Part shown: positions 1 through 6,587 of the stretch, piece by piece
Layout of the letters: each line of letters begins with the position of its first letter
Numbering within the stretch: position 1 is the stretch's first letter
DNA from: a virus
Reading direction: 5' to 3' (one strand)
DNA length: 25,880 nucleotides
IMG/VR virus record: IMGVR_UViG_3300027907_000607
Span: 1 to 25,880 of that record
Notes under the pieces: model-generated
What the model was told of the DNA's origin: nothing
What the model saw: the letters and a program-made list of their open reading frames with translations, nothing else
The model's database searches: none
Position numbers and translations under genes: made by a program

Positions 1-543
1 ATGCGTATGCTCACTGCGGTATTCATCGTTCTGATGGGTCTAACAGCGTCTGGTGCTGCGGCACAGACGTGGGAAAAACAGCCCACTGACTTTCGCGGTG
101 TGCCTTTTGGCGCTTCAGTCGCAGAGGCTAAGACGCACATTCAAGGTCTTGTTTGTTACCCAGGCAACAAGCCCGACACGTGCCGACTTGTGTTCAGCCT
201 TGCCGACAGGGTTCAGGTCACTACGTTCTGGAAGTTTAGTGACGACAAGTTTGTGTGGGTCGGCTGGAACTTTTCGGCGCGGGATTTCGACTTTGTTCGC
301 GATGCTTTAATCGAACGCTATGGACCACCCAGCGAAAAGGCCCAAGAGCCGGTCCAAACACGGGCCGGTGTCAACTACACGAATGAAATACTGCGCTGGA
401 ACGGTGATCGGATCTACGTTTCCGCCAATCGCTATGGCAGCAGCGTGACAGAGAGCTTTATTCAGATAAGCACCCAAGCGTATCAGGAACAGATGCTCAA
501 AGAAGACGAGGCGAAAAAGAAAAAGGCTGCGACCAGCTTTTGA
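1..543 (+). CDS. Secreted (periplasmic) hypothetical protein
   Basis: This is a 180-residue protein with a clear N-terminal signal peptide: a short basic start, a hydrophobic stretch at about residues 4-18 and an Ala-rich cleavage region ending near residue 21, before QTWEK. The mature part carries an FRGVPFG motif at about residues 31-37 and a W/F-rich segment ending in a RYGPPS motif near residue 106. That pattern is common in small exported bacterial proteins of unknown function. The C-terminus is a Lys/Glu-rich helix. No catalytic motif is visible. It converges on the helicase gene, with a strong inverted repeat between them. The ATG is the first base of the window, so no upstream ribosome site can be checked and a longer start is possible. 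It is either a host gene at a prophage edge or a phage-carried accessory gene. Confidence 0.75.
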   Translation: MRMLTAVFIVLMGLTASGAAAQTWEKQPTDFRGVPFGASVAEAKTHIQGLVCYPGNKPDTCRLVFSLADRVQVTTFWKFSDDKFVWVGWNFSARDFDFVRDALIERYGPPSEKAQEPVQTRAGVNYTNEILRWNGDRIYVSANRYGSSVTESFIQISTQAYQEQMLKEDEAKKKKAATSF

Positions 544-552
544 TCCGGAATA

Positions 553-590
553 GACAAGGGCTACACCCACGATGCGATGCAGCCCTTGTC
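553..590. terminator. Hairpin between convergent genes
   Basis: A perfect 10-bp inverted repeat (GACAAGGGCT at 553-562, AGCCCTTGTC at 581-590) with an 18-base loop lies in the 65 bases between two convergent stop codons. No T-run follows on either side, so it is a candidate bidirectional terminator rather than a textbook one. Confidence 0.55.
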
Positions 591-608
591 GTCTACGCCG
601 TTACATAT

Positions 609-2264
609 CTATACCTGCCATGCCCACCCGCACCCGTCTTCTGCAAGCAATTCACGAATCTGAGCAGGGGTCATGTCCCAATCCCAGGCGGTAGCCTGAA
701 GCTGTTCCCGCTCATATTGCTCAGCCTGCCACTTCACCAATTCCCACTGCTCTTTAAGCGTTGGCTCAGGAATGAAGCCATCATCTAGTGGTGGCTCGTG
801 GTCTACGTTGATAAACGCGTGCTCCTCCGCGAAGCGTGAAGGGTGTGAAGGGTCTTTCCTCTTACTCCCTCTAGAAGAAGATATAGAAGAAGAGTTAGGG
901 ATTCTCCCTTCACCCTTCACAGACCGCCACGCCACCCCCGCATACCGATTGCCTTTTCGTGTGTGGAATCGCTCATACGCCATCTGCACGGCTATGCCGA
1001 ACTGCTTCAACGGGAGCAGTTCGACCCCTTGTGATTCGGACCATACTGTAAACGCCGTATACATTTCCGATGCGCTCAGAGTCGAGTCGGCCTTCGCTAT
1101 CGTCTGGTCCCGCAGAAATCGCTTCACCGCATCCCGTTCACTCCGTAGCTGCTGTGATGCCTGAATCGTTTCCTTCGGTGGCGTCAGGCCGTGCTGCTGC
1201 CACAGTAACGCGCCCTCTACGAGCCACCGAAGAATCCCTGACGCTTCCCGATGGAGCGCGTCTTTCCGCGTCATATCCACTTGTTGCCCCTCAAATATCC
1301 TTGGAAAGATAATCGTTCGGCAGCGTCGAGCGATACCCCGCGATGTGTCTTCAAACGTCGGCGGATGATTCGTCATCAACCAGAACTTCGACTGTGGTGT
1401 AAAGGTGAAAAACTCGCCGTAGAGAAATCGAGCCGTCACTTCATCCCGACCCGTCAGACGTTTGAGCAACCCCTCATCCATCCGAATGCTCTGGTTCGAC
1501 TCAGGCACCGTAACGAAGCGCTTGCCCACAATCTTGGCAAGGTCGTTCCGTGCGGTGCCGCTGTCATGGCGCTCTAACGATTTGAACAACAGCGTATCGG
1601 TATAGTCTCCGAGAATGCGCCCCACGGTATTGAGCACCGTGCCCACGCCTGCTCCCCCGCCACCTCTACACAGAAAGAAGCATTCTTCCTGCGTGCTCCC
1701 GGTTAGCGAATACCCAAGCGCCCGTTGCATGTAGTTCACTTGCGCTTTGTCGTTATCGAACACCTCCATCAGTGTGCTCTCCCACACCGGACATTCCGCC
1801 TGTCGGTCGAACACAACGGGGGATGTTTGCGTGATGCGGTCTGCTGGCCGTCCATCACGCAGCGTGCCTGTGCGAAGGTCGATAACCCCGTTCTGCACGC
1901 CGAGCAAATACGGGTCGTGATTCCAGTTGTCCCCGGCTGCTGACGCAATCCCTGGCTGCGTCTGGGCAATCGACAAGAGACTTTCCAACCTACGTCGAGA
2001 CTCTCCTTTCAGCGCCCAATCCATACTCGCCTTGCGTTCGCCCGAATCCTCGAGTTTCAGGGCGTCTGCCTGTCGTGCTCGCATTGTCTCGATAGCCAGA
2101 GACATCACGCTCGCGGCTGGTTCCCAATGATGGGAGCGAAAGACCAGCCACTGCTTACGGCTACGGTCGAATCGAACTTGAGTGCCGAACCGATGAGCGA
2201 AGTATTCCGCGTCTCCTACTTCCGTGAGCGGAAAGTCTGGGAGTGGGTCTTTGCGTTTGCTCAT
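609..2264 (-). CDS. D5/P4-family phage SF3 helicase with degenerate Walker A
   Basis: This 551-residue replication protein belongs to the D5_N/SF3 helicase (phage/plasmid primase P4 C-terminal) family, which unwinds the phage origin as a ring. The D5_N signature appears at about residues 117-135 (DPYLLGVQNGVIDLRTG). The ATPase core follows: P-loop region 201-209, Walker B-like VTVPESN at 251-257, an R-F-L-Y-containing segment at 279-282, the sensor-like FWLMTNHPP at 294-302 and arginines at 313-314. No TOPRIM or AEP primase domain is present, so priming must come from elsewhere. The P-loop reads GGGGAGVGT where relatives usually have NGKG/ST, so the nucleotide-binding lysine is replaced by valine (codon GTG). 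The start at 2264 has a GGGAGG ribosome site and overlaps the previous stop by 4 bases (ATGA). Residues around 450-475 are Ser/Arg/Lys-rich low complexity and are encoded by the inverted-repeat element at 836-920. Confidence 0.9.
   Translation of the reverse strand: MSKRKDPLPDFPLTEVGDAEYFAHRFGTQVRFDRSRKQWLVFRSHHWEPAASVMSLAIETMRARQADALKLEDSGERKASMDWALKGESRRRLESLLSIAQTQPGIASAAGDNWNHDPYLLGVQNGVIDLRTGTLRDGRPADRITQTSPVVFDRQAECPVWESTLMEVFDNDKAQVNYMQRALGYSLTGSTQEECFFLCRGGGGAGVGTVLNTVGRILGDYTDTLLFKSLERHDSGTARNDLAKIVGKRFVTVPESNQSIRMDEGLLKRLTGRDEVTARFLYGEFFTFTPQSKFWLMTNHPPTFEDTSRGIARRCRTIIFPRIFEGQQVDMTRKDALHREASGILRWLVEGALLWQQHGLTPPKETIQASQQLRSERDAVKRFLRDQTIAKADSTLSASEMYTAFTVWSESQGVELLPLKQFGIAVQMAYERFHTRKGNRYAGVAWRSVKGEGRIPNSSSISSSRGSKRKDPSHPSRFAEEHAFINVDHEPPLDDGFIPEPTLKEQWELVKWQAEQYEREQLQATAWDWDMTPAQIRELLAEDGCGWAWQV
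836..920. repeat. Inverted-repeat element, copy 1, inside helicase gene
   Basis: Two tandem GTGAAGGGT units (836-853) face an inverted CCCTTCACCCTTCAC (906-920). Between them lies a pyrimidine/purine-asymmetric core containing CTCTAGAAGAAGATATAG and ending GAAGAAGAGTTAGGGATTC. The element is in the coding sequence of the helicase C-terminal part and encodes a low-complexity Ser/Arg stretch there. A second element of the same layout is at 7181-7264. In this copy every arm unit has A at the fifth base of GTGAMGGG. Confidence 0.8.
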
Positions 2265-2542
2265 CGCCCCTCCCGTAGATTCTCAATCGCCGCGTCCACA
2301 TGCTCGAACATATACCCCGTATGAAAGTCCTTCCCATATAGCCGCTCGCAGATTTGCAAATGCAGTCGGTCAATCACTCGCCGTGCGGAAGAATGTTCCT
2401 TCCGCGCCTCTGGATAGTCGTATCGTTCTGCCGCCTCCTCCAACCATGTAAGCAGTGTGGTGAGCGGAATCGTTTTTGCGGTCGTCACGTCGCTGAGTGC
2501 GCGTGCGTTGGTCTGAGCTTGTGACTTGCGGTTGCGATTCAT
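2261..2542 (-). CDS. Small hypothetical protein coupled to the helicase
   Basis: This 93-residue protein is not recognised. It is charged and mostly helical by composition, with an ARKEHSSARRVIDRLH segment near the middle and an acidic-aromatic C-terminus. The start at 2542 is preferred because TTGGAG lies 8 bases upstream; extending to 2590 adds a Cys-rich tail with no ribosome site. Its TGA overlaps the helicase ATG by four bases (ATGA), which indicates translational coupling, so a helper role in replication is plausible. This is inferred from position only. Confidence 0.7.
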   Translation of the reverse strand: MNRNRKSQAQTNARALSDVTTAKTIPLTTLLTWLEEAAERYDYPEARKEHSSARRVIDRLHLQICERLYGKDFHTGYMFEHVDAAIENLREGR

Positions 2543-2676
2543 CGAGTTATCTCCAAGTGCGCAACATTGCGCTTTGCGGGCATAGCTCACGCTTACCCGA
2601 TGGTTCTTGCTGCTTTTCAGTTCTTCCGTTGGTGTCTGGTTTCTACGAGGGTCTTACTGTGCCGTTGATGCTGTCG

Positions 2677-3396
2677 TTACACGAACGCCCATTCGGACGG
2701 TGGCGTGTTACTGCCCCGTCCCTCATTCCCGACTGAGGCGTAAGATGCTGCCGCTTCCGCAGCAGATTCGTAGGGACCAAAGCGCCGATAGCCGCCACCG
2801 ATACGACTGACAGCCACATACCGCTTACCTACTCGGCGCACGCCGGTTGGTAGCCCTGTATATTTGCGCTTGACGATTTCCTCCGGCTTCCGTGGACAGA
2901 TGGTATCGAACACCGCGTTGTCGTAGCTGAACGGGGCTGATTCGTCCAAGCGTCCCAACTCGTATTCCGGTTTGGCGATGGTGCCCCGGTCGAATCGCCC
3001 GAAGTCACTCCAGAGCCACGCATACTGCTGTAGGTCCAACTCCCAGGCCACGCCCTGCTGCTTAGCTCGGCGTTTGTCCCGTTCAAAGCAGCGGATGACA
3101 CCGAGCGTCACTCCCTCTCGCCTCAATGCCGCATCACCATCGCGGATGCCACCATGCGTTGCGGTGTCAACGCCGAAGCGCTTCACGCACCTCCGTTCCT
3201 GAGCCTGTTGCGCTCGCACCTGTCTGCGAATCGTCCGAATCCGTCTGCTGTTGATGCCCGCTGTGTCGAGCACCTGTCTGACACGCTCACAAGAAATTCC
3301 GTGTTCTGCTCCGAGCTGTCGAAGTGTGATGTTGCCCTTGAGATACCTCTCTACAATCTGACCGTCACGCAAAGCATTCGCCGAGCCACTATTCAC
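2677..3396 (-). CDS. HTH and AP2-domain DNA-binding protein (homing-endonuclease-like)
   Basis: This 239-residue protein has three visible parts. Residues 10-47 are a helix-turn-helix of the sigma-region-4/resolvase type (TLRQLGAEHGISCERVRQVL). Residues about 90-175 form a middle part with W/G/R spacing (LWSDFGRFDRG, then PFSYDNAVFDTICPRKPEE) that resembles the region in phage HNH-type proteins with a GPYSxxNV-like motif, but no complete HNH triad is obvious. Residues 180-221 match an AP2 DNA-binding fold (GLPTGVRRVGKRYVA, FGPYESAAEAAASYA), a domain often fused to phage homing endonucleases. The start is GTG at 3396, with AAGGA 9 bases upstream. It is divergent from the sigma factor across a palindrome-bearing control region, so a repressor or regulator role is equally possible. 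Confidence 0.75.
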   Translation of the reverse strand: MNSGSANALRDGQIVERYLKGNITLRQLGAEHGISCERVRQVLDTAGINSRRIRTIRRQVRAQQAQERRCVKRFGVDTATHGGIRDGDAALRREGVTLGVIRCFERDKRRAKQQGVAWELDLQQYAWLWSDFGRFDRGTIAKPEYELGRLDESAPFSYDNAVFDTICPRKPEEIVKRKYTGLPTGVRRVGKRYVAVSRIGGGYRRFGPYESAAEAAASYASVGNEGRGSNTPPSEWAFV

Positions 3397-3461
3397 TGAA
3401 GCTGTCCTTTCCGAAGTTACCGAGTTGTTGAGATTGACCGTGGGATGGCTAGAGACGCGAA

Positions 3462-3484
3462 TGGCCCCAAGACGAGCGGGGCCA
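3462..3484. other. Hairpin with TGGCCCC/GGGGCCA arms
   Basis: Perfect 7-bp arms enclose a 9-base loop. There is no T-run on either side. It would lie in the leader of a rightward transcript or upstream of the leftward gene. Confidence 0.45.
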
Positions 3485-3588
3485 CACTTATATTGGCTGC
3501 ATTATCGATACCAGTCGGAGGTGAAGTCCTCGGCGTGTCAAGTCATGAAAATAAATCCTCCGTGGTTTGCAATCATTCGTAAAACTCC

Positions 3589-3608
3589 CGATCAGATTCA
3601 TCTGATCG
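3589..3608. promoter_or_regulatory. 20-bp palindrome, candidate operator
   Basis: CGATCAGATTCATCTGATCG has perfect 9-bp arms around a central TC. It ends two bases before the TTGACA box at 3611-3616, a typical operator position. The core fits GATCA-N8-TGATC, which also occurs at 7632-7649. Confidence 0.5.
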
Positions 3609-3610
3609 CG

Positions 3611-3639
3611 TTGACAAGTCGCCTTGCCATCTGCATTGC
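3611..3639 (+). promoter_or_regulatory. Possible sigma-70 promoter for the sigma gene
   Basis: A perfect TTGACA box at 3611-3616 is followed after 17 bases by CATTGC, a poor -10 box. The -35 match and the adjacent palindrome support it; the weak -10 keeps confidence low. Confidence 0.25.
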
Positions 3640-3754
3640 TGTCCTAATCCGATGGCATTCTAGTTAAGTCGAAGTGACCTTGAAAGTAGACGAACCTCGA
3701 CCGCCAAGCGTCACCCGCGCTCGTTGCTACCTCCGCACCTGTTGATCGGGAAAT

Positions 3755-3774
3755 GTGGAGAAGAACTACTCCAC
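3755..3774. other. GTGGAG/CTCCAC hairpin
   Basis: Perfect 6-bp arms enclose an 8-base loop, with outer ATGTG and CACAT segments that could extend the pairing. It lies about 190 bases upstream of the sigma start and may affect leader folding. Confidence 0.35.
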
Positions 3775-3824
3775 CTAATTCACATGTTACTACAGGTCGG
3801 TTGAGCGTTGTCTACTCAGAATTG

Positions 3825-3848
3825 TTGATCGCTTGATCGCTTCGTCGC
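3825..3848. repeat. Three tandem 8-bp units
   Basis: TTGATCGC, TTGATCGC and TTCGTCGC follow each other without gaps about 115 bases upstream of the sigma start. They could be binding sites, though so short an array may also be chance. Confidence 0.4.
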
Positions 3849-3961
3849 ACTATCTAATCTTTTATCCAATCTTTCCCTCCACAATTCATCCCCTTCCGCA
3901 CCGCTCGTGGAGCAACGGCAGCGATATCACCTCGCGCTGTTGTTGCTTCACCAGAATCCTT

Positions 3962-4906
3962 ATGGACATCAAGCTCATCACTCGCGCCCAGGCCGGAAAT
4001 CGCAAGGCTCGAACGGCGGTGATTGAAAGTCTCGTGGCTGTTGCGAAGTGCGAATCATCAAAGTGGCGGAAGCTCGAACGCTCAGAAGCCAATGCTGTCG
4101 CACTACTCGCTCTCATTCAAGGCGTGGACGCTGCCCTTCTGACATTCGACGCGACGAGACAGGCCGGTATCACTGCTTACGTCCGTAAAAGCATCCGCCG
4201 TGCTCTCGGCGCAGCTCATGACAAGCGTCTCATCGTCTCAGCCCCACTGGACATCCAGCAACAGCTTCGTCGGGCTCGTGCTGGACATCGGATTCCACCC
4301 CGCACTATGAAGACACTTGGCACTCTGCCACAAGGACAACGCAGCTTGGACGAACCTATTTCGGATTGTGATGGAGACGGAGAGGCACGAACGTTCAAGG
4401 ACTTACTTGCGGACCAGATTGAGACGCCGGAGCAGATCGTCAGTCGCAAAGAAGGTCGAGCGTTGCTACGAACCCTACTCCTCCGCGACTTGAGCCCGCG
4501 TGATGCCCTCGTCATCACTCTCTGTTACGGACTCGACAACGGCGAGCCCCTGGAGCAAGGCGACGTGGCCGCTCAGACCGGGCTATCGATTGCGACCATC
4601 AAATCCATCCGGCAGTCTGCTCTGAAGCAGTGGCGGCAGATTCCTGATCTCCACAACATCCTTCGCGCCCTAGTGAGTGACCGGCCCATACGCGCTCGTG
4701 TGGCCGCGAAGCCGCTGGCTGATGGTGCCGCTGGACGGATGCCGAAGTCATTGGAGCATCAGCGGAAGTTGTCTGATGAGCAGATCCAAACGATTCGCGC
4801 TCGTCGTGCTTCAGGAGAAGCGAACCGAGCGTTAGCCAAGGCGTTCAACGTCTCCCCTGCCACTATCACCCGAGTCACCAAGGCACGATTCAAACCCGCT
4901 GCCTAA
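3962..4906 (+). CDS. Phage sigma-70-like factor with extra C-terminal HTH
   Basis: This 314-residue protein resembles the sigma-70 family, which directs RNA polymerase to promoters. Residues about 50-95 match region 2 (LIQGVDAALLTFDATRQAGI, then AYVRKSIRRAL). Residues 128-165 match the LDEPIS..DG..F.DLLAD..ETPEQ linker before region 4. Residues 177-226 match region 4, with LSPRDALVITLCYGLDNGEP and a helix-turn-helix DVAAQTGLSIATIKSIR. Residues 268-306 form a second, resolvase/Hin-type HTH (KLSDEQIQTIRARRASGEAN, ALAKAFNVSPATITRV) that ordinary sigma factors lack. The ATG at 3962 is preferred because upstream residues look random, although no clear ribosome site precedes it. It probably redirects host polymerase to phage promoters. 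Directly downstream is a fragment of a second copy. Confidence 0.8.
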   Translation: MDIKLITRAQAGNRKARTAVIESLVAVAKCESSKWRKLERSEANAVALLALIQGVDAALLTFDATRQAGITAYVRKSIRRALGAAHDKRLIVSAPLDIQQQLRRARAGHRIPPRTMKTLGTLPQGQRSLDEPISDCDGDGEARTFKDLLADQIETPEQIVSRKEGRALLRTLLLRDLSPRDALVITLCYGLDNGEPLEQGDVAAQTGLSIATIKSIRQSALKQWRQIPDLHNILRALVSDRPIRARVAAKPLADGAAGRMPKSLEHQRKLSDEQIQTIRARRASGEANRALAKAFNVSPATITRVTKARFKPAA

Positions 4907-4916
4907 GGAGCCCGCC

Positions 4917-5108
4917 CTGTCTATCCTGCATTCGCTCTGCAATCTCCTTCTCTCCTGTGTGCCAAAGCCACCGCCACAGCATGCGCCTGAATATTGGCGC
5001 AGACGTGGTGATGCCGTGCTCGAAAGAATGGAAGCGAGGATTGATGATGCGCTGAAGCTAGGGTCCGAGCAATCGCAACTATCAAAAGCATCCGCGTTGC
5101 CGCGCTGA
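4917..5108 (+). CDS. Possible small protein with CTG start
   Basis: A perfect AAGGAG at 4905-4910, overlapping the sigma stop, is spaced 6 bases from a CTG that opens a 63-codon frame. The predicted protein has a hydrophobic Leu/Cys-rich start, a Pro-rich turn (PKPPP), then a charged amphipathic helix (DAVLERMEARIDDALKLGSE). This looks more like a protein than noise, and it would be coupled to sigma. Against it: CTG starts are rare, and its last 12 or so codons run through the sigma-like fragment in another frame. It is not recognised. Confidence 0.35.
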   Translation: MSILHSLCNLLLSCVPKPPPQHAPEYWRRRGDAVLERMEARIDDALKLGSEQSQLSKASALPR

Positions 5109-5167
5109 AGAAGTAGCGGCAGAATCCACAACTACGAAATCGTCTTCTCGGCTTAGTGGCTTCCTCA
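5057..5167 (+). pseudogene. Decayed fragment of a sigma-factor region 4
   Basis: From 5075 the + strand reads ATIKSIRVAALKK-stop-RQNPQLRNRLLGLVAS. The intact sigma gene reads ATIKSIRQSALKQWRQIPDL and onward from 4592. About two thirds of bases agree over 90 positions by hand count, and the match is in register, with a TAG in place of the TGG tryptophan codon. The similarity fades upstream of about 5057. It is the leftover of a duplicated or recombined sigma gene. Confidence 0.65.
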
Positions 5168-5226
5168 TGGTGACTTTCGCACGCTGTCTTTTGCAGGGTC
5201 AGGTGAGACGACTGACAGTTGGGGCA

Positions 5227-5994
5227 CTATTTTGTGCCTATTAGCATCCTCATCTGCGCGTTTTCGTTCTCCCTGCCAAACGACATCCCCGGTCTTGGGA
5301 TTTCTTCCAACGGACGGTCAATAAGATTGATGCCAACGTTGTGCCGGGTCAGCTCTGCAGCAAGCGTTTGAGCCGCCTTGCGGACGGGCTCTGTCGCTGC
5401 TCTCGGCAAAGCCAACACGATTCCTGTGACCGTAACGCGACCCTGAGCATGTGCCAGAGCGACATCCCAACCTGCGGCGACGAGGCTGCCCCCAATGGCG
5501 TTGGCAATCGCATTAACTTCAGTAACATCGCTATACGTGAAAATCTCAATTGAGAATGGTCCCAAGGGTTTAAGAGTCGCCGCTATAGCGGCTTGTTGCT
5601 GTAGCGGAAGGGATCGCGGCGCTAGCCGTGCTTCCAGTTGAAGCCGTGCCAGTCGTTCTCGCTCAGCAACTTCATTGGCCGTCGCGGCACGTTCATTTGC
5701 TTCAGCTATCGAAAGTCGGAACCCTTCAGCAGTTTTGTTCGCTTCGGCAGCGTGTTTCTCAGCGACTGCAACACGCTCCGTCGCAAGCGCCGCAACCTTG
5801 TTGGCGTTAGCAATTCGTTCCTCTCTGGCGCGTTCATAATCGCGTAGCAACGCATCCTTGCGGCTCGTCGCAAGAATTACTATGGCGGTGAACGCAAACG
5901 TCAACAGCAACGTTGCCGCGATACCCCAATTTACGGCGGTAATGACGCTATTCAGTCTGTCGGCGGAATTCCATATGGAAACTAGCCAATTCAT
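5227..5994 (-). CDS. Membrane-anchored coiled-coil protein
   Basis: This 255-residue protein has a single N-terminal membrane segment at about residues 18-46 (NWGIAATLLLTFAFTAIVIL). A long Ala/Glu/Arg coiled coil follows (about 50-135), and then a compact C-terminal domain (about 150-240) with an IEIFTYSDVTEVNAIANAI start and a GW..ALA..G pattern. The layout suggests an inner-membrane protein with a periplasmic or cytoplasmic sensor-like domain. The family is not recognised, though similar hypothetical proteins occur in bacterial chromosomes. The ATG at 5994 is chosen because upstream residues to 6174 look random; only a weak GAG precedes it. It stands alone on the minus strand and looks like a host-derived accessory gene. 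A GGCAC/GTGCC hairpin overlaps its stop codon. Confidence 0.7.
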   Translation of the reverse strand: MNWLVSIWNSADRLNSVITAVNWGIAATLLLTFAFTAIVILATSRKDALLRDYERAREERIANANKVAALATERVAVAEKHAAEANKTAEGFRLSIAEANERAATANEVAERERLARLQLEARLAPRSLPLQQQAAIAATLKPLGPFSIEIFTYSDVTEVNAIANAIGGSLVAAGWDVALAHAQGRVTVTGIVLALPRAATEPVRKAAQTLAAELTRHNVGINLIDRPLEEIPRPGMSFGRENENAQMRMLIGTK

Positions 5995-6073
5995 CGTTGT
6001 TCTCACGGCAATTTTTGGAATGATTGTAGCAGCGTTTGTTCTGGGGTATTCAGTCGGTCGCAACAGTCGATAA
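5975..6073 (+). CDS. Possible 32-residue membrane peptide
   Basis: The frame encodes a one-helix membrane peptide (FIVVLTAIFGMIVAAFVLGY) with a basic tail. It overlaps the divergent gene start by 20 bases and has only a weak GGCGGA upstream, so it may be chance. Confidence 0.25.
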   Translation: METSQFIVVLTAIFGMIVAAFVLGYSVGRNSR

Positions 6074-6124
6074 TACGACGCGTGGTTCGCGTCCACGGGC
6101 CGCCAGATCAGCTCGATCAGTATA

Positions 6125-6154
6125 GGGAGACACCCTCTCCACTGGTTGTCTCTC
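6125..6154. other. Hairpin GGGAGACA/TGTCTCTC
   Basis: The 8-bp arms have one G-U pair and a 14-base loop. It lies upstream of the AT-hook gene and could shape its leader. Confidence 0.3.
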
Positions 6155-6178
6155 CAGCGACCTTTGAGTAGCACTCCG

Positions 6179-6188
6179 AACTAGTTCA
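6179..6188. promoter_or_regulatory. GAACTAGTTC palindrome
   Basis: A perfect 10-bp palindrome lies 24 bases before the AT-hook gene start. It is followed by a TTCA/TGAA inverted pair. It is a candidate operator, but short enough to be chance. Confidence 0.3.
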
Positions 6189-6212
6189 TCTTTTTGAAAG
6201 CACAACTGCTTA

Positions 6213-6587
6213 ATGGCAAGAATCAGAACTGGACGACCACCAGGACGCCCACCCGGCACTCCTGCCTTCGCTCGTGTGGAACGTGCTCGTCAAGCACTCG
6301 CGAAAGAAGCGGAGTTCTATGTGAGGAATCACAAGACCGCAGCACAGGTAGCGGCGAAGCGTGGGAATGCAGCTCCATCAGAGTGGGCACTCACGCACAT
6401 TGCCGCCGTCGATGACCAGGGGAAGGAACAGCGGATTGTTGCGCCGAGTGTGGATCGTCAGCAGATTGAAGCAGGCAATCGCGCACCCGTCATCAACATC
6501 GGATTTCTCACAGCTCCGGCTGCACCGAAGCAGCTTGAAGCCGCGAATGTCCAGGTGATTGATGTAGAAGCGGTGAAGGCGGAATAA
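6213..6587 (+). CDS. AT-hook protein, candidate small terminase subunit
   Basis: This 124-residue protein begins with a double AT-hook (GRPPGRPPG, residues 7-15), which binds the minor groove of DNA. A helical segment rich in Ala/Arg/Glu follows, then a repeat-like NAAPSEWALTHIAAVDDQGK segment and a hydrophobic Pro/Ala tail. Small terminase subunits of phages often look like this: an N-terminal DNA-binding motif, helices and a variable tail. It precedes the large terminase by about 1.7 kb, with small genes between, and that distance weakens the call. No clear ribosome site is present. It could instead be a general DNA-binding regulator. Confidence 0.6.
   Translation: MARIRTGRPPGRPPGTPAFARVERARQALAKEAEFYVRNHKTAAQVAAKRGNAAPSEWALTHIAAVDDQGKEQRIVAPSVDRQQIEAGNRAPVINIGFLTAPAAPKQLEAANVQVIDVEAVKAE

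Larger units (their letters stand above)
3397..3961. other. Divergent control region without genes
   Basis: This 565-base region separates the leftward HTH-AP2 gene and the rightward sigma gene. It contains no convincing coding frame. It holds a 7-bp-arm hairpin (3462-3484), a 20-bp palindrome (3589-3608) next to a TTGACA box, a GTGGAG/CTCCAC hairpin (3755-3774) and three tandem 8-mers (3825-3848). This density of symmetric sites suits a phage control switch. Confidence 0.6.

Noticed and set aside
836-920. CRISPR-like or tandem repeat array
   Set aside because: The units are in inverted pairs, with no regular spacers.
3425-3667. 80-codon rightward frame in the control region
   Set aside because: No ribosome site, random-looking composition, and it runs through the palindrome and promoter-like box.
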